Counted from the first letter of the stretch, positions 51,933 to 61,802 are shown. The stretch: DNA of 64,000 nt from an uncultured Microbacterium sp. (GCA_913774665.1 CAJYHN010000002.1:310001-374000); one strand, 5' to 3'. Numbers and translations are program-made. Notes: generated from the sequence alone by a model not told the origin.

Positions 51933-53011
51933 GAGCGGTTTCGTCTCGGGAGGTGATCGCGGGGACCGGCGGCACCGGGGCCGCGTCGCTCCGCACGGGT
52001 GGCGAATTCGGAGGCCTCGTCGCGCTCGCGCCGGGCGGCCAGGCGCTTCTCGTCGTATTCGCTGTACGCGTCGACGATGCGGCCGACGAGGTTGTGTCGC
52101 ACGACGTCGTCGCTGGTCAGGCGCGAGAAGTGGATGTCGTCGATGTCGTCGAGGACGCGCGTGACCAGGCGCAGGCCCGAAGCGCCCTGCGGAAGGTCGA
52201 CCTGGGTGATGTCGCCGGTGACGACCATGCGGGTACCGAAGCCCAGGCGCGTGAGGAACATCTTCATCTGCTCGGGCGTGGTGTTCTGCGCCTCGTCGAG
52301 CACGACGAACGAGTCGTTCAGCGTGCGACCGCGCATGTACGCCAGCGGGGCGACCTCGATCGTGCCCGTGGCCATGAGCTTGGGGACGATGTCGGGGTCC
52401 ATCATCTCGTTGAGCGCGTCGTAGAGCGGGCGCAGGTACGGGTCGATCTTGTCGGTGAGCGTGCCGGGCAGGAACCCGAGCCGCTCGCCCGCCTCGACGG
52501 CGGGACGCGTCAGGATGATGCGGTTGACCTCTTTGCGCTGCAGGGCCTGAACGGCCTTGGCCATGGCGAGGTAGGTCTTTCCGGTGCCGGCGGGGCCGAT
52601 GCCGAACACGATCGTATTCTCGTCGATCGCGTCGACGTACTCTTTCTGCCCCGCGGTCTTGGGTCGGATGGTCTTGCCGCGGGACGACAGGATCGCCTCG
52701 CCCATGACCTCGGACGGACGGGGGCCGCCGTCGGAGCGCAGCATGCGGTTCGAGCTGGTCACGTCGGCCGGATCGAGGCCGTGACCCGAGCGCGTCATGC
52801 TGAGCAGCTCGTCGACGAGACCGCGAGCCGCGCGCACCGCCTCGGGTGAACCCGAGAGCGTGATCTCATTGCCGCGCACGTGCACGTCGACGTCGGGGTG
52901 CTCTTTCTCGACGACGCGCAGCAGGCGGTCCTGCGGGCCGAGCAGTTGCACCATGGCCACGCCGTCGACCTCGATGCGGTCGGAGACGGTTTCTTCGGGG
53001 GAATCAGCCAC
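51929..53011 (-). CDS. PhoH-like ATPase
   Basis: The 360-residue protein has an N-terminal KH-like segment (VQLLGPQDRLLRVVEKEH, EITLSGSPEAV) and a PhoH NTPase domain with Walker A FGIGPAGTGKTYLAMAKAVQ in part and Walker B FVVLDEAQNTTPEQM. It is the PhoH2-like partner of YbeY and likely acts on RNA; the ATPase may unwind RNA. The GTG 53011 overlaps the HIT gene stop by 8 bp. The C-terminus is an Arg/Pro-rich tail. Confidence 0.93.
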   Translation of the reverse strand: MADSPEETVSDRIEVDGVAMVQLLGPQDRLLRVVEKEHPDVDVHVRGNEITLSGSPEAVRAARGLVDELLSMTRSGHGLDPADVTSSNRMLRSDGGPRPSEVMGEAILSSRGKTIRPKTAGQKEYVDAIDENTIVFGIGPAGTGKTYLAMAKAVQALQRKEVNRIILTRPAVEAGERLGFLPGTLTDKIDPYLRPLYDALNEMMDPDIVPKLMATGTIEVAPLAYMRGRTLNDSFVVLDEAQNTTPEQMKMFLTRLGFGTRMVVTGDITQVDLPQGASGLRLVTRVLDDIDDIHFSRLTSDDVVRHNLVGRIVDAYSEYDEKRLAARRERDEASEFATRAERRGPGAAGPRDHLPRRNRS

Positions 53012-53351
53012 CCAGGCTCTTTTCGTTCAGGCCGCCCGCGAGGACGTGGGCGTGCACATGGAAGACGGTCTGACCGGCGCCCTCGCCGGTGTTGAAGATC
53101 AGACGGAAGTCGCCGTCGGAGTGCTCGGCGGCGACGGAGTTCGCGAGCCCGACGACCTCGGCGAGGAGGCCGGGGTCGCCCGCGGCCAGCTCGACGACGT
53201 TGCGGTACTGCTGCGTCTTGGGGATCACCAGCAGGTGCACCGGCGCCTGGGGCGCGATGTCGCGGATCGCGAAGGCGTTCTCGGTCTCGGCGACGATCTC
53301 GGCGGGGATCTCGCCCTGCAGGATGCGCGTGAAGATCGACGGCTCGCTCAT
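53004..53351 (-). CDS. HIT-family protein
   Basis: The 115-residue protein has the histidine-triad motif HVHAHVLAGG near its end and starts SIFTRILQGEIPAEIV with ENAFAIRDIAPQAPVHLLV. HIT hydrolases of this HinT type cleave nucleotide phosphoramidates. ATG 53351 (MSEPSIF) fits homologues better than the longer frame starting at 53381. It is the first gene of the HIT-phoH-ybeY-corC-era run. Confidence 0.92.
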   Translation of the reverse strand: MSEPSIFTRILQGEIPAEIVAETENAFAIRDIAPQAPVHLLVIPKTQQYRNVVELAAGDPGLLAEVVGLANSVAAEHSDGDFRLIFNTGEGAGQTVFHVHAHVLAGGLNEKSLGG

Positions 53352-53430
53352 GGCATCCAGTCTAGTGAGGGCCTCCGACACCGGGGCTCGGCCGTTCCGC
53401 CGGACCGCGGCCGCGCGAGCCGGTTCCCGG

Positions 53431-53499
53431 GGTTCGGGGCGGATCGCGTCGTTCGGGGCGGAGACTTCACGCCCCAGGCTGCGGAATCCGCCCCGAACG
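53431..53499. repeat. Inverted and direct repeat of a TTCGGGGCGGA unit
   Basis: CGTTCGGGGCGGA (53450-53462) and TCCGCCCCGAACG (53487-53499) are perfect 13-bp arms around 24 nt. A further direct copy, GGTTCGGGGCGGA, stands at 53431-53443. The element lies between rsmE (stop 53526) and the HIT gene, so it could act as terminator of rsmE or be a dispersed intergenic repeat. It has no T-run. Confidence 0.55.
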
Positions 53500-53525
53500 G
53501 AGGAAACGACCCGACACGGGCCCGA

Positions 53526-54260
53526 TCACCAGCGCCCGTTCGCCGCCGACAGCACCGAGATGGCCGCGGCCCCCGCGGTGGAGGTTCGCAGCACCGTGTC
53601 GCCTAGGCGCACGAGGCGGGCCCCGGCACCGGACAAGGCCGAGAGCTCTTCCGGCGCGATGCCGCCCTCGGGACCGACCACGAGCACGAGGTCGCGCCCG
53701 TCGGAGGCCTCCGTCGCGATGGACGTCAGGCGGTCGGATGCCGAGGGCTCCAGCACCAGGACGAGTGCTGTCCCGGCGAGACGCGCGAGGTCGGCCGTGC
53801 GGGCCACGCCCTCGACCTCGGGGATCCACGCGCGGTGCGCCTGCTTCGCCGCTTCGCGGACGATCGTGCGCCAGCGGGCGAGGCCCTTGTCGGCCTTGGC
53901 ATCCCAGCGCGAGACGCTGCGCGAGGCCTGCCAGGGCACGATCGCGTCGACGCCGAGCTCGGTCGCCGCCTGGACGGCGAGCTCGTCGCGGTCGCCCTTG
54001 GCCAGAGCCTGCACGAGCACGAAGCGCGGCGAGGGTCCGGGGACGACCTCGCGACCCGTCACCCGTACCTCGACCTGTTTCGGTGAGGCCGCGGTGACGA
54101 CTCCCGTGAGCCAGGCCCCGCGACCGTCGCCCAGCGTCACCTCCTCGTCGACGCGCACGCGCCGCACGGCAGCGGCGTGGTGCGCCTCGGCTCCGGTCAG
54201 CACGACGGTGTCGCCCGCGTGGGCGTTCCCGGCGTCGTCGGTGACGAAGTGCAGAGCCAC
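53526..54260 (-). CDS. rsmE: 16S rRNA m3U1498 methyltransferase RsmE
   Basis: The 244-residue SPOUT methyltransferase modifies U1498 of 16S rRNA. It starts with a PUA-like region (ALHFVTDDAGNAHAGDTVVL, GAEAHHAAAVRRVRVDEEV) and ends with the knotted SAM site LVVGPEGGIAPEELSAL, RLGDTVLRTSTAGAAAI. GTG 54260 fits the family start and abuts dnaJ's stop by a few bases. The dnaJ-rsmE-HIT order is typical in actinobacteria. Confidence 0.94.
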   Translation of the reverse strand: MALHFVTDDAGNAHAGDTVVLTGAEAHHAAAVRRVRVDEEVTLGDGRGAWLTGVVTAASPKQVEVRVTGREVVPGPSPRFVLVQALAKGDRDELAVQAATELGVDAIVPWQASRSVSRWDAKADKGLARWRTIVREAAKQAHRAWIPEVEGVARTADLARLAGTALVLVLEPSASDRLTSIATEASDGRDLVLVVGPEGGIAPEELSALSGAGARLVRLGDTVLRTSTAGAAAISVLSAANGRW

Positions 54261-54262
54261 GG

Positions 54263-55387
54263 TCAGTGCCGGAAGCGGTCGCGGAACTTGCTGAACATGC
54301 CCTGCTGGTGCTCGGCCAGCCGTGGCTTGGGGGCCTTGGTGCGCTTGGCGAACTCCTCGATGAGGGCGCGCTCCTTGTGGTCGAGACGCGTGGGGGTCAC
54401 CACATGCACGCCGACCCGCAGATCGCCGCGCTGACTTCCGCGCAGCGGCGTGATTCCGCGGCCCTTGATGGTCAGGACGTCGCCCGACTGGACGCCCGGG
54501 CGCACCTCGAGGTCGACGCTGCCGTCGAGGGACTCGATCGAGGTGTTCGTGCCGAGGATGGCATCCGGCATCGACACCTCGAGGGTCGCGACGAGGTCGT
54601 CGCCCTCGCGGCTGAAGGCGTCGTGCGCTTCGACCGTGATCTCGAGGTACAGGTCGCCGTTGGGGCCGCCGGCGGGGCCGACTTCGCCGGACCCGGGCAG
54701 CTGGAGACGCAGGCCCGACTCGACGCCCGCGGGGATGTCGACCGAGACCGTGCGGCGCGCACGAACGCGGCCCTGGCCCTGGCACGTCCCGCACGGGTAG
54801 GGGATGGTCGTCCCGTGACCCTGGCAGACGCTGCAGGGGGCACTGGTGACGACGTTTCCGAGCAGGCTGCGGACGGTGCGCTGCACGTGACCGGAGCCGT
54901 GGCAGATGTCGCACGTGACCTCGCTGGTCCCGGGCTGCGTGCACGCTCCCTGGCACGTCTCGCACAGCACGGCGGTGTCGACCTCGAGGTCGCGGTGGGT
55001 GCCGAAGACGACGTCGCCGAGGTCGAGGGTCACCCGGACCAGGGCATCTTGGCCGCGCTCTCGGCGCGACCGGGGACGCGGACCCCGTCCGCCGCCGCCC
55101 TGGCCACCGCCGCCGAAGAAGGTCTCGAAGATGTCGCTGAAGCCGCCGAACCCGGCCGCTCCCCCGCCGCCGAAGGGACTCTGGTCGCCGCCCATGTCGT
55201 ACCGGCGGCGCTGCTCGGGGTCGCTCAGCACGTCGTAGGCGTGAGTGACCAGCTTGAAGCGCTCGGAGGCGTCTTCTCCCGGGTTCACGTCGGGGTGCAG
55301 CTGGCGTGCCAGTCGGCGGTACGCCTTCTTGATGTCTTCGGGGCTGGCATCGCGTTCGACGCCCAGGACCTCGTAGTGGTCAGCCAC
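54263..55387 (-). CDS. dnaJ: Co-chaperone DnaJ
   Basis: The 374-residue chaperone stimulates the ATPase of DnaK. It has the J domain (1-70) with HPD in [10 protein letters not shown], a Gly/Phe-rich stretch ([20 protein letters not shown] in part), four Cys-rich repeats [24 protein letters not shown] and CGTCQGQG, and the C-terminal substrate domain. The first repeat ends in Cys instead of Gly. It is the DnaJ2-type copy that follows hrcA in actinobacteria; no dnaK or grpE is nearby. Gap to hrcA is 62 bp, so they share the CIRCE-controlled transcript. Confidence 0.95.
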   Translation of the reverse strand: MADHYEVLGVERDASPEDIKKAYRRLARQLHPDVNPGEDASERFKLVTHAYDVLSDPEQRRRYDMGGDQSPFGGGGAAGFGGFSDIFETFFGGGGQGGGGRGPRPRSRRERGQDALVRVTLDLGDVVFGTHRDLEVDTAVLCETCQGACTQPGTSEVTCDICHGSGHVQRTVRSLLGNVVTSAPCSVCQGHGTTIPYPCGTCQGQGRVRARRTVSVDIPAGVESGLRLQLPGSGEVGPAGGPNGDLYLEITVEAHDAFSREGDDLVATLEVSMPDAILGTNTSIESLDGSVDLEVRPGVQSGDVLTIKGRGITPLRGSQRGDLRVGVHVVTPTRLDHKERALIEEFAKRTKAPKPRLAEHQQGMFSKFRDRFRH

Positions 55388-55449
55388 AATCGCCTTCCTG
55401 TCCGCTTGCGCGGGGTCGTTCTCGGGTGGGGTGCTCGCAGGATTCGACG

Positions 55450-56490
55450 TCAGCGCGACGCGTCGTCGTCTTCGAGCATCCGGGTCAGATAGTGCGCGAC
55501 GGCACGGACCGCCGCGAGGTTGGAGGAGTAGTCCATACGGGTCGGACCGAGCAGCCCGACGCGGGCCCCGCCGGTGGATCCGTCGTACCGGCTGGCGAGC
55601 ACGGAGGCCTCGATGAGTCCGAAGGGCTCGTTCTCACGGCCGATGCTCGCCGACAGCCCCTTCTCGTCTGCAACCATCTCGCTCATCAGCCGCAACAGGG
55701 TGACCTGCTCCTCGATCGCCTCGAGGAGAGGGTAGATGCTCCCGCGGAAGTCGGACTCGCGCTTGGCGAGGGTCGCGGCGCCGGCCATGACGAGGCGGTC
55801 CTGGCGGAACTCCTCGAGCTCCTCTCCCACGATGCGCAGCACCGCGTCGGCGAGCACGTCCAGCGCGACACCCGGGCGCGGACCGTCGGCGAGCACGGCC
55901 TGCACCTGTTGCGAGCTGTCGGCGACGCTGCGCCCGACGAGCAGTGCGCCGACGCGAGCGCGCAACTGCACGACGTCGGTCTCGCCGGGTTCCGCGGGAA
56001 CGAGGGCGATGCGCTGCGAGACCCGGCCCGTGTCGGTGACCAGGATCACCAGCACGCGCGGGCCGCCCAGGGCGACGAGTTCGACGTGACTGACGTTGGC
56101 CCGGGCGAAGGACGGGTACTGCACGATCGCGACCTGTCCGGTCAGCTGCGTGAGCGCGCGGACGGTACGGGCGAGCAGATCGTCGAGGTCGCCCGCTTCG
56201 TCGAGGAAAGAGGTGATGGCGCTGCGCTGCGCGCCCGAGAGAGGGCGGAGCTCGGCGAGGTGGTCGACGAAGACGCGGTACCCCTTGTCGGTGGGGACGC
56301 GCCCCGACGAGGTGTGCGGGGCGACGATGAGCTCTTCGTCCTCGAGCAGGGCCATGTCGTTGCGGATGGTCGCGGCCGACACCCCGAAGGCGTGCCGATC
56401 GACGATCGCCTTACTGCCGACGGGTTCGCGCGTGTCGACATAGTCCTGCACGATCGCGCGGAGCACTTGGAGCCCGCGTTCCGACACCAT
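55450..56490 (-). CDS. hrcA: Heat-inducible repressor HrcA
   Basis: The 346-residue repressor begins with [20 protein letters not shown] and the winged helix [20 protein letters not shown], then has a GAF-like middle domain and a dimerisation tail. HrcA binds the CIRCE element, found here 16 bp upstream of its start at 56506-56532, and so represses itself and dnaJ. ATG 56490 is chosen from the family N-terminus; the longer frame upstream covers repeats and is not coding. Confidence 0.95.
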   Translation of the reverse strand: MVSERGLQVLRAIVQDYVDTREPVGSKAIVDRHAFGVSAATIRNDMALLEDEELIVAPHTSSGRVPTDKGYRVFVDHLAELRPLSGAQRSAITSFLDEAGDLDDLLARTVRALTQLTGQVAIVQYPSFARANVSHVELVALGGPRVLVILVTDTGRVSQRIALVPAEPGETDVVQLRARVGALLVGRSVADSSQQVQAVLADGPRPGVALDVLADAVLRIVGEELEEFRQDRLVMAGAATLAKRESDFRGSIYPLLEAIEEQVTLLRLMSEMVADEKGLSASIGRENEPFGLIEASVLASRYDGSTGGARVGLLGPTRMDYSSNLAAVRAVAHYLTRMLEDDDASR

Positions 56491-56505
56491 GCGTTCTCCT
56501 CCCGT

Positions 56506-56532
56506 CTGGCACTCGACTCGATTGAGTGCCAA
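56506..56532 (-). promoter_or_regulatory. CIRCE operator for hrcA-dnaJ
   Basis: On the minus strand the site reads TTGGCACTC-N9-GAGTGCCAG, with the standard 9-bp spacing and the CIRCE core GCACTC/GAGTGC; one outer base deviates from the inverted pair. It lies directly upstream of hrcA, as expected for autoregulation by HrcA. Confidence 0.93.
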
Positions 56533-57370
56533 TTCTACGACGATCGCCGCAGCCCCGCGTCGAGCGGCTCGCGGAGCGCCCGTCGCCCACCACGTCCACC
56601 CCCGCCGATAAACGCCGATCCTCGTGAGACACGCAGCGTCGCGCCGTGTTTCGAGAGGATCAGCGTTTATCGAGGCGCGGGAGGCGCGCGGCAGCGGCGC
56701 GGCAGGCGCGCAGCAGGCGCGCATCGGGCGGCTCGCGGAGCGCCCGTCGCGCACCCCCGCCGATAAACGCCCATCCTCTTGAGACACGCGGCGTCGCGCC
56801 GTGTTTCGAGAGGATCAGCGTTTATCGAGGCGCGCGGTAGCTTCGCAGCAGCCGCGCGGCAGGCGCGCAGCAGGCGCGCATCGGGCGGCTCGCGGAGCGC
56901 CCGTCGCGCACCCCCGCCGATAAACGCCCATCCTCTTGAGACACGCGGCGTCGCGCCGTGTTTCGATCGGATCAGCGTTTATCGAGGCGCGCAATAGCCG
57001 CGCAGCAGCCGCGCGGCAGCAGCGCGGCAGGCGCGCGGCAGCCCCGCGTCGGGCGGCTCGCGGAGCGCCCGTCGCGCACCCCGTCCATCCCCGCCGATAA
57101 ACGCCGATCCTTGTGAGACACGCGGCGTCGCGCCGTGTTTCGATCGGATCAGCGTTTATCGAGGCGCGCGGCAGGCGAGCGGCAGGAGCGCCGCAGCCCC
57201 GCGTCGAGCGGCGCGGCAGGTGCGCAGCAGGCGCGCAGCAGTCACGCGCGCAGGCGCGCAGCAGTCACCCGCCAGGCGCGAGGCAGACGCCGGGATGCCG
57301 GCGTGCGCGCAGCGCCGACACACGCGAGACCGCCTCGCGCGCGAGGGCAGCGATCTCGCGGGCGGACGCG
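56533..57370. other. Non-coding stretch between hrcA and hemW
   Basis: The 838 bp hold the hrcA upstream region, the four-copy palindrome array and, from 57162 to about 57300, a GCGCGGCAG/GCGCGCAGCAG-rich low-complexity tract without the palindrome. Short frames in it (for example reading RISVYRG or NADPLETR) are the repeated palindrome in translation and are not genes. No RNA gene is evident. Confidence 0.7.
56606..57161. repeat. Four tandem copies of a 67-bp imperfect palindrome
   Basis: Copies lie at 56606-56672, 56761-56827, 56918-56984 and 57095-57161. Each runs from CGATAAACGC to GCGTTTATCG, with arms of about 28 bp (CGATAAACGCCGATCCTC in copy 1 against a nearly identical reversed arm) and an 11-nt GC-rich centre. 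The period is 155 to 177 bp. Between copies are GCGC-rich spacers that are also repeated (for example GGCGGCTCGCGGAGCGCCCG). Copies differ by a few substitutions, some of which keep pairing. They look like REP/BIME-type intergenic repeats between hrcA and hemW. Confidence 0.85.
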
Positions 57371-58588
57371 TCAGACCGTGAGCGCCCGCACCACGGCATC
57401 CGCCAGAAGGCGCCCCCGCAGTGTCAGCACGATGCGCCCGCGCACGGCATCCCTGCCGTCGATGAGACCGTCCGCGATGAGGGATGCCACGGCCTTCCGC
57501 CCTTCGCCGAGGATCTCGGACACCGCCAGACCGTCGCGGATACGACTGCGCAGCAGCACCGATTCGAGCCGGCGTGCGGTCTCGTCGGGTCGCTCGCGCG
57601 CGGCCGCGGGCGATTCGTCGGCGGCCAGGCGTTGGGCGTACGCGGCGGGGTGCTTCACGTTCCACCAGCGCAGCCCCGCGACGTGACTGTGTGCGCCGGG
57701 GCCGAAGCCCCACCAGTCGGTCCCCCGCCAGTACGCGAGATTGTGACGCGAGCGGTGCGCGACGCCGCGCGACCAGTTCGACACCTCGTACCAGTCGTAT
57801 CCGGCGGCGCCGAGCAGGTCGTCGGCGAGCTCGTACATGTCGGCCTGCAGGTCGTCGGAGGGCTCGGCGACCACGCCCGAGCGGATCTGGCGCGCGAGCT
57901 TCGTCCCGTCTTCGACGATGAGGGCGTAGGCGGAGATGTGGTCGGGTTCGAGGGCCACGGCGGCGTCGAGGGACGCACGCCAATCATCGAGCGACTCCCC
58001 CGGCGCGCCGTAGATGAGGTCGACCGAGACGTCGAGCCCCGCGCGGCGGGCCGCGGCGACGGCCGTGGCGACGTTCGCGGGATCGTGCGTGCGGTCGAGG
58101 GCGGCGAGCACGTGCGGACGGGCCGACTGCATGCCGATCGACAGGCGGGTGACCCCGGCGTCGGCGAGCGTGCGGGCGACCGTGTCGTCGACGGTGTCGG
58201 GGTTGGCCTCGACGGTGACCTCGGCCCCGTCCGCGATCCCGAACTCCGTGCGGACCGCGTCGAGCATGCGCGCCAGATCGCCCGGCGGGAGGAGCGTCGG
58301 CGTGCCTCCACCGAAGAAAACGGTGGATGCCGCGCGGCGGGCACCCGCGGCATCCATCACTCCACCCGCCAGACGGACCTCGGCGGCCAGCGTGTCGGCG
58401 AAGTCGTCTTGGCGGGCGCCACGCAACTCGCTGGCGGTGTAGGTGTTGAAGTCGCAGTAGCCGCAGCGCACACGGCAGAACGGCACGTGCAGGTAGACGC
58501 CGAAATCGGCGGCGGGGTCGATGTCGAGGTCGGCGGGCAGGTGTCCGTCGGCGGGGGCCGGGTCTCCCAGCGGGAGCGGACCGCCCAT
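57371..58588 (-). CDS. hemW: Radical-SAM haem chaperone HemW
   Basis: The 405-residue protein has the radical-SAM cluster motif C-x3-C-x2-C in VPFCRVRCGYCDFNTYT, then STVFFGGGTPTLLPPGDLAR and YALIVEDGTKLARQI, and is the HemW (formerly HemN-like) type, which inserts haem into proteins rather than oxidising coproporphyrinogen. ATG 58588 overlaps the DUF1990 stop (TGATG). The frame above it is not coding. The start is typical of actinobacterial HemW with a short lead (MGGPLPLGDPAPADG). Confidence 0.93.
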   Translation of the reverse strand: MGGPLPLGDPAPADGHLPADLDIDPAADFGVYLHVPFCRVRCGYCDFNTYTASELRGARQDDFADTLAAEVRLAGGVMDAAGARRAASTVFFGGGTPTLLPPGDLARMLDAVRTEFGIADGAEVTVEANPDTVDDTVARTLADAGVTRLSIGMQSARPHVLAALDRTHDPANVATAVAAARRAGLDVSVDLIYGAPGESLDDWRASLDAAVALEPDHISAYALIVEDGTKLARQIRSGVVAEPSDDLQADMYELADDLLGAAGYDWYEVSNWSRGVAHRSRHNLAYWRGTDWWGFGPGAHSHVAGLRWWNVKHPAAYAQRLAADESPAAARERPDETARRLESVLLRSRIRDGLAVSEILGEGRKAVASLIADGLIDGRDAVRGRIVLTLRGRLLADAVVRALTV

Positions 58589-59232
58589 CAGGACGAGTAC
58601 AGCGGCGAGATCGCGCGCAGGTAGCGGGCGAACAGCGCCTTGCGCCGGCGGCGCACGCGGCTCGAGAACAGGCGGTACGACGGAGCCGTCGGGCGGTCGA
58701 AGGCGCGCACCGCGAACCACACCTCGTCGTTGTCTCGCCACTCGACGGCGAACAGCTCTTCGCCGCTGACGATCGAGTGTCCGACGGTGCCGAGGATGAA
58801 GCCCACGCGGCGGGGCTCCTCGAAGACCGAGATCACGCGCAGCTCGGCGTCGGCGCGGTGGCCATCGACCTTGCCGTGCAGCCGCACCCCGGTGCCGGGC
58901 CTTACGAACGGCGTTCCGTCGGCCGCGAAACGCTGCTCGGCCTCGAGGCTGCTGGGGGCGACGGGAGCGCCGTCGGCGTCGAACCCGACGCCGGAGTAGC
59001 CCTCACCCGATGCCGGGCGCACGTCGCTGATGCTCAATTCGCCGGTGCGCAGGGGCGCCCACGAGAGCAGGAGCTCGCCGGCCGCGGCGAAGCGTTCCTC
59101 GCCGCTGCCGATGCGCCACGCGTCTTCTGCCGGAAGCGAGTTCTCGGGTGGGTACTGCATCAGATCGTGCGCCTGGGTGGCGCCGACAGCCGCGTAGTCG
59201 ACCGTGTCATCGGTGAAGTTCTGCCTGCGCAT
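58588..59232 (-). CDS. DUF1990 family protein
   Basis: The 214-residue protein has the DUF1990 pattern: FTDDTVDYAAVGATQ at the start, the middle part TGVRLHGKVDGHRADAELRV in part and GTVGHSIVSGEELFAVEW near the end. DUF1990 is of unknown function, with a fold like a small binding protein. Its stop overlaps the hemW start. It is cotranscribed with hemW and lepA. Confidence 0.85.
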   Translation of the reverse strand: MRRQNFTDDTVDYAAVGATQAHDLMQYPPENSLPAEDAWRIGSGEERFAAAGELLLSWAPLRTGELSISDVRPASGEGYSGVGFDADGAPVAPSSLEAEQRFAADGTPFVRPGTGVRLHGKVDGHRADAELRVISVFEEPRRVGFILGTVGHSIVSGEELFAVEWRDNDEVWFAVRAFDRPTAPSYRLFSSRVRRRRKALFARYLRAISPLYSS

Positions 59233-59257
59233 GGTTCACCCCTCTCGGTGTGGTGCG

Positions 59258-61102
59258 TTACTTCTTGGTCTCGACGTCTCCCGACAGGGCGGCGATGAAC
59301 GCCTCCTGCGGAACCTCGACGCGGCCCACCATCTTCATGCGCTTCTTGCCCTCTTTCTGCTTCTCGAGGAGCTTGCGCTTTCGGGTGATGTCACCGCCGT
59401 AGCACTTGGCCAGAACGTCCTTGCGGATGGCGCGGATCGTTTCGCGCGCGATGATGCGCGCGCCGATCGCGGCCTGGATGGGCACCTCGAACTGCTGGCG
59501 CGGGATGAGCTTGCGCAGTCGCTCGGCCATGAGCGTGCCGTAGGCGTAGGCCTTCTCGCGGTGCACGATCGAGCTGAACGCGTCGACCTTGTCGCCCTGC
59601 AGCAGGATGTCGACCTTGACCAGGTCGGCGGTCTGCGAGCCGGCGGGTTCGTAGTCGAGGCTCGCGTAGCCCTGCGTGCGGCTCTTGAGGTGGTCGAAGA
59701 AGTCGAACACGATCTCGCCGAGAGGCATGTGGTAGCGCAGCTCGACGCGGTCTTCGCTGAGGTAGTCCATGCCGAGCAGCGTTCCGCGGCGCGACTGGCA
59801 GAGCTCCATGACGGTGCCGACGTAGTCCTTGGGCAGCAGGATGCCGACCTTGACGATCGGCTCCGACACCGAGGCGACGCGGCCGTCGGGGTACTCGCTC
59901 GGGTTGGTGACCGACACCGTCTCGCCGGTGTCGGTCGTGACCTCGTACGTCACCGAGGGAGCGGTGGTGATGAGGTCGAGACCGAACTCGCGCGAGAGGC
60001 GCTCGGTGATGATCTCGAGGTGAAGGAGGCCGAGGAAGCCGCAGCGGAAGCCGAAGCCGAGGGCGACCGAGGTCTCGGGCTCGTACTGCAGCGACGCGTC
60101 GGAGAGCTTGAGCTTGTCGAGCGCCTCGCGCAGCTCGGCGTAGTCGCTGCCGTCGATCGGGTAGATGCCCGAGAAGACCATGGGCTTCGGGTCGGTGTAG
60201 CCCGGCAGTGCGTCGGTCGCGGGCTTGCGGTGCGTGGTGATCGTGTCGCCGACCTTCGACTGGCGCACGTCCTTCACGCCCGTGATGAGGTAGCCGACCT
60301 CGCCGACGCCGAGACCCTTGGTGGGGACGGGCTCGGGGCTCGAGACGCCGATCTCGAGGGCCTCGTGCGTCGCGCCGGTCGACATCATCTGCAGGCGCTC
60401 GCGCGGCTGCAAGGCGCCGTCGATCATGCGGACGTAGGTGACCACGCCACGGTAGGCGTCGTAGACGGAGTCGAAGATCATCGCGCGGGCCGGGGCGTCG
60501 GCCGTGCCGACGGGGGCGGGGATCTTGTCGACGATCAGGTCGAGCAGCTCTTCGACGCCCATTCCGGTCTTGCCGCTCACGCGCAGCACGTCGGCGGGGT
60601 CGCCGCCGATGAGACCGGCGAGTTCGGCGGCGTACTTGTCGGGGTCGGCGGCCGGAAGGTCGATCTTGTTCAGCACCGGGATGATCGTCAGATCGTTCTC
60701 GAGCGCGAGATAGAGGTTGGCGAGGGTCTGCGCCTCGATGCCCTGGGCGGCGTCGACCAGCAGAATCGCGCCCTCGCAGGCGGCGAGCGAACGGCTGACC
60801 TCGTAGGTGAAGTCGACGTGGCCGGGCGTGTCGATCATGTTGAGCGCGAACGTGCCGTCGGCGGTGGACCACGGCATCCGCACCGCCTGCGACTTGATCG
60901 TGATGCCGCGCTCGCGCTCGATGTCCATGCGGTCGAGGTATTGCGCCCGCATATCGCGGTCGCTGACGACGCCGGTGATCTGCAGCATGCGATCGGCCAA
61001 CGTCGACTTGCCGTGGTCGATGTGAGCGATGATGCAGAAGTTGCGGATCTGCTCCGGCGGGGTGGCAGACGGCTCGAGGGGCTTCAGGGCGCGCGGTGAC
61101 AT
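59258..61102 (-). CDS. lepA: Elongation factor 4 (LepA)
   Basis: The 614-residue GTPase back-translocates or remodels stalled ribosomes. The GTPase motifs are [24 protein letters not shown] and LNKIDLP, followed by EF-G-like domains II, III and V and the unique C-terminal domain ending [22 protein letters not shown] 61102 is the first start with the family N-terminus. It begins the lepA-DUF1990-hemW set and is divergent from rpsT. Confidence 0.97.
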   Translation of the reverse strand: MSPRALKPLEPSATPPEQIRNFCIIAHIDHGKSTLADRMLQITGVVSDRDMRAQYLDRMDIERERGITIKSQAVRMPWSTADGTFALNMIDTPGHVDFTYEVSRSLAACEGAILLVDAAQGIEAQTLANLYLALENDLTIIPVLNKIDLPAADPDKYAAELAGLIGGDPADVLRVSGKTGMGVEELLDLIVDKIPAPVGTADAPARAMIFDSVYDAYRGVVTYVRMIDGALQPRERLQMMSTGATHEALEIGVSSPEPVPTKGLGVGEVGYLITGVKDVRQSKVGDTITTHRKPATDALPGYTDPKPMVFSGIYPIDGSDYAELREALDKLKLSDASLQYEPETSVALGFGFRCGFLGLLHLEIITERLSREFGLDLITTAPSVTYEVTTDTGETVSVTNPSEYPDGRVASVSEPIVKVGILLPKDYVGTVMELCQSRRGTLLGMDYLSEDRVELRYHMPLGEIVFDFFDHLKSRTQGYASLDYEPAGSQTADLVKVDILLQGDKVDAFSSIVHREKAYAYGTLMAERLRKLIPRQQFEVPIQAAIGARIIARETIRAIRKDVLAKCYGGDITRKRKLLEKQKEGKKRMKMVGRVEVPQEAFIAALSGDVETKK

Positions 61103-61404
61103 GTTCCGTCGATTCTACGGTGGTGCGCCGACACCGCCGTCCCCGGAGGCTCGGAGGCACGGCATCCGGAGCCTTTTCCCGTGGATGCCAGGGCGGTCCA
61201 GGTCGTGCTCGCGCACGGCATCCGCACGTCCGCCACTCGACGCGCTGCCGGAGGTGGCGCTCACCACGGTCGAGGCATCGACCTGCTAGACTCGGTCCTT
61301 GGCTTGCGTGTGGGGTTTTTCCCGACCTCCACGATCGCCGGTGCAGCGTCCCTCTACCGCTCGCCCGGCACTTCCAACACTCACTCAAACGAAAGACCGT
61401 CGAC
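61103..61404. other. Divergent control region between lepA and rpsT
   Basis: These 302 bp contain no supported gene. A TAGACT hexamer at 61287-61292 is a plausible -10 box for rpsT, although no good -35 is found, and would give a leader of about 105 nt. A GGGGTTTTTCCCG stretch in that leader (about 61312-61325) is a small stem-loop. Nothing else is evident. Confidence 0.45.
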
Positions 61405-61665
61405 GTGGCGAACATCAAGTCGCAGATCAAGCGCAACAAGACCAACGAGAAGGCGCGCGAGCGCAACAAGGCCGTCAAGAGCGAGCTTCGCACGCACGTG
61501 CGTCGCACCAAGGAGGCCGTCGTGGCCGGTGACAAGGAAGCGGCCCTCAAGGCGCTCGCCACCGCGACCAAGAAGCTCGACAAGGCCGTGAGCAAGGGTG
61601 TCATCCACCAGAACCAGGCCGCGAACCGCAAGTCGGCCATCGCGAAGTCGGTCGCCGCCCTCTGA
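61405..61665 (+). CDS. rpsT: 30S ribosomal protein S20
   Basis: The 86-residue protein is very basic and helical ([20 protein letters not shown], then [11 protein letters not shown], ending [17 protein letters not shown]) as in all S20 proteins, which bind 16S rRNA early in 30S assembly. GTG 61405 is the start, giving the usual A-N-I-K-S-Q after the initiator. It lies alone and is followed by a terminator-like hairpin at 61684-61710. It is convergent with holA, the usual neighbour in this group. Confidence 0.96.
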   Translation: MANIKSQIKRNKTNEKARERNKAVKSELRTHVRRTKEAVVAGDKEAALKALATATKKLDKAVSKGVIHQNQAANRKSAIAKSVAAL

Positions 61666-61683
61666 GCCGCAGCTCATCTCGAC

Positions 61684-61710
61684 AGCCCGTCCCGCATCGC
61701 GGGGCGGGCT
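61684..61710 (+). terminator. Terminator of rpsT
   Basis: AGCCCGTCCCGC (61684-61695) pairs with GCGGGGCGGGCT (61699-61710) around ATC, with one G-U pair. It is followed by TCGTCGTTCT and lies 19 bp after the rpsT stop. Confidence 0.85.
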
Positions 61711-61802
61711 TCGTCGTTCTCGGGGGGAACCGGCCGGGGCTTCCGCCGCACACGCCCCTCGTGCAGCGCCGGCGCGCCACGCGAAGCCGCTTCGGCTCCC
61801 CC

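Noticed and set aside
54822-55000. DnaJ loss of function through the altered first Cys repeat
   Set aside because: The repeat keeps both metal Cys residues (CETC), only the final Gly is Cys; the zinc site remains plausible.
56606-57161. CRISPR array or iteron array
   Set aside because: Only four units, period over 150 bp, spacers are themselves repeated and GC-rich low complexity, no cas or rep genes; palindromic repeats fit REP-like elements better.
56646-57686. Short proteins reading RISVYRG or NADPLETR in the repeat region
   Set aside because: They are translations of the repeated palindrome on both strands, with no ribosome sites and no independent conservation.
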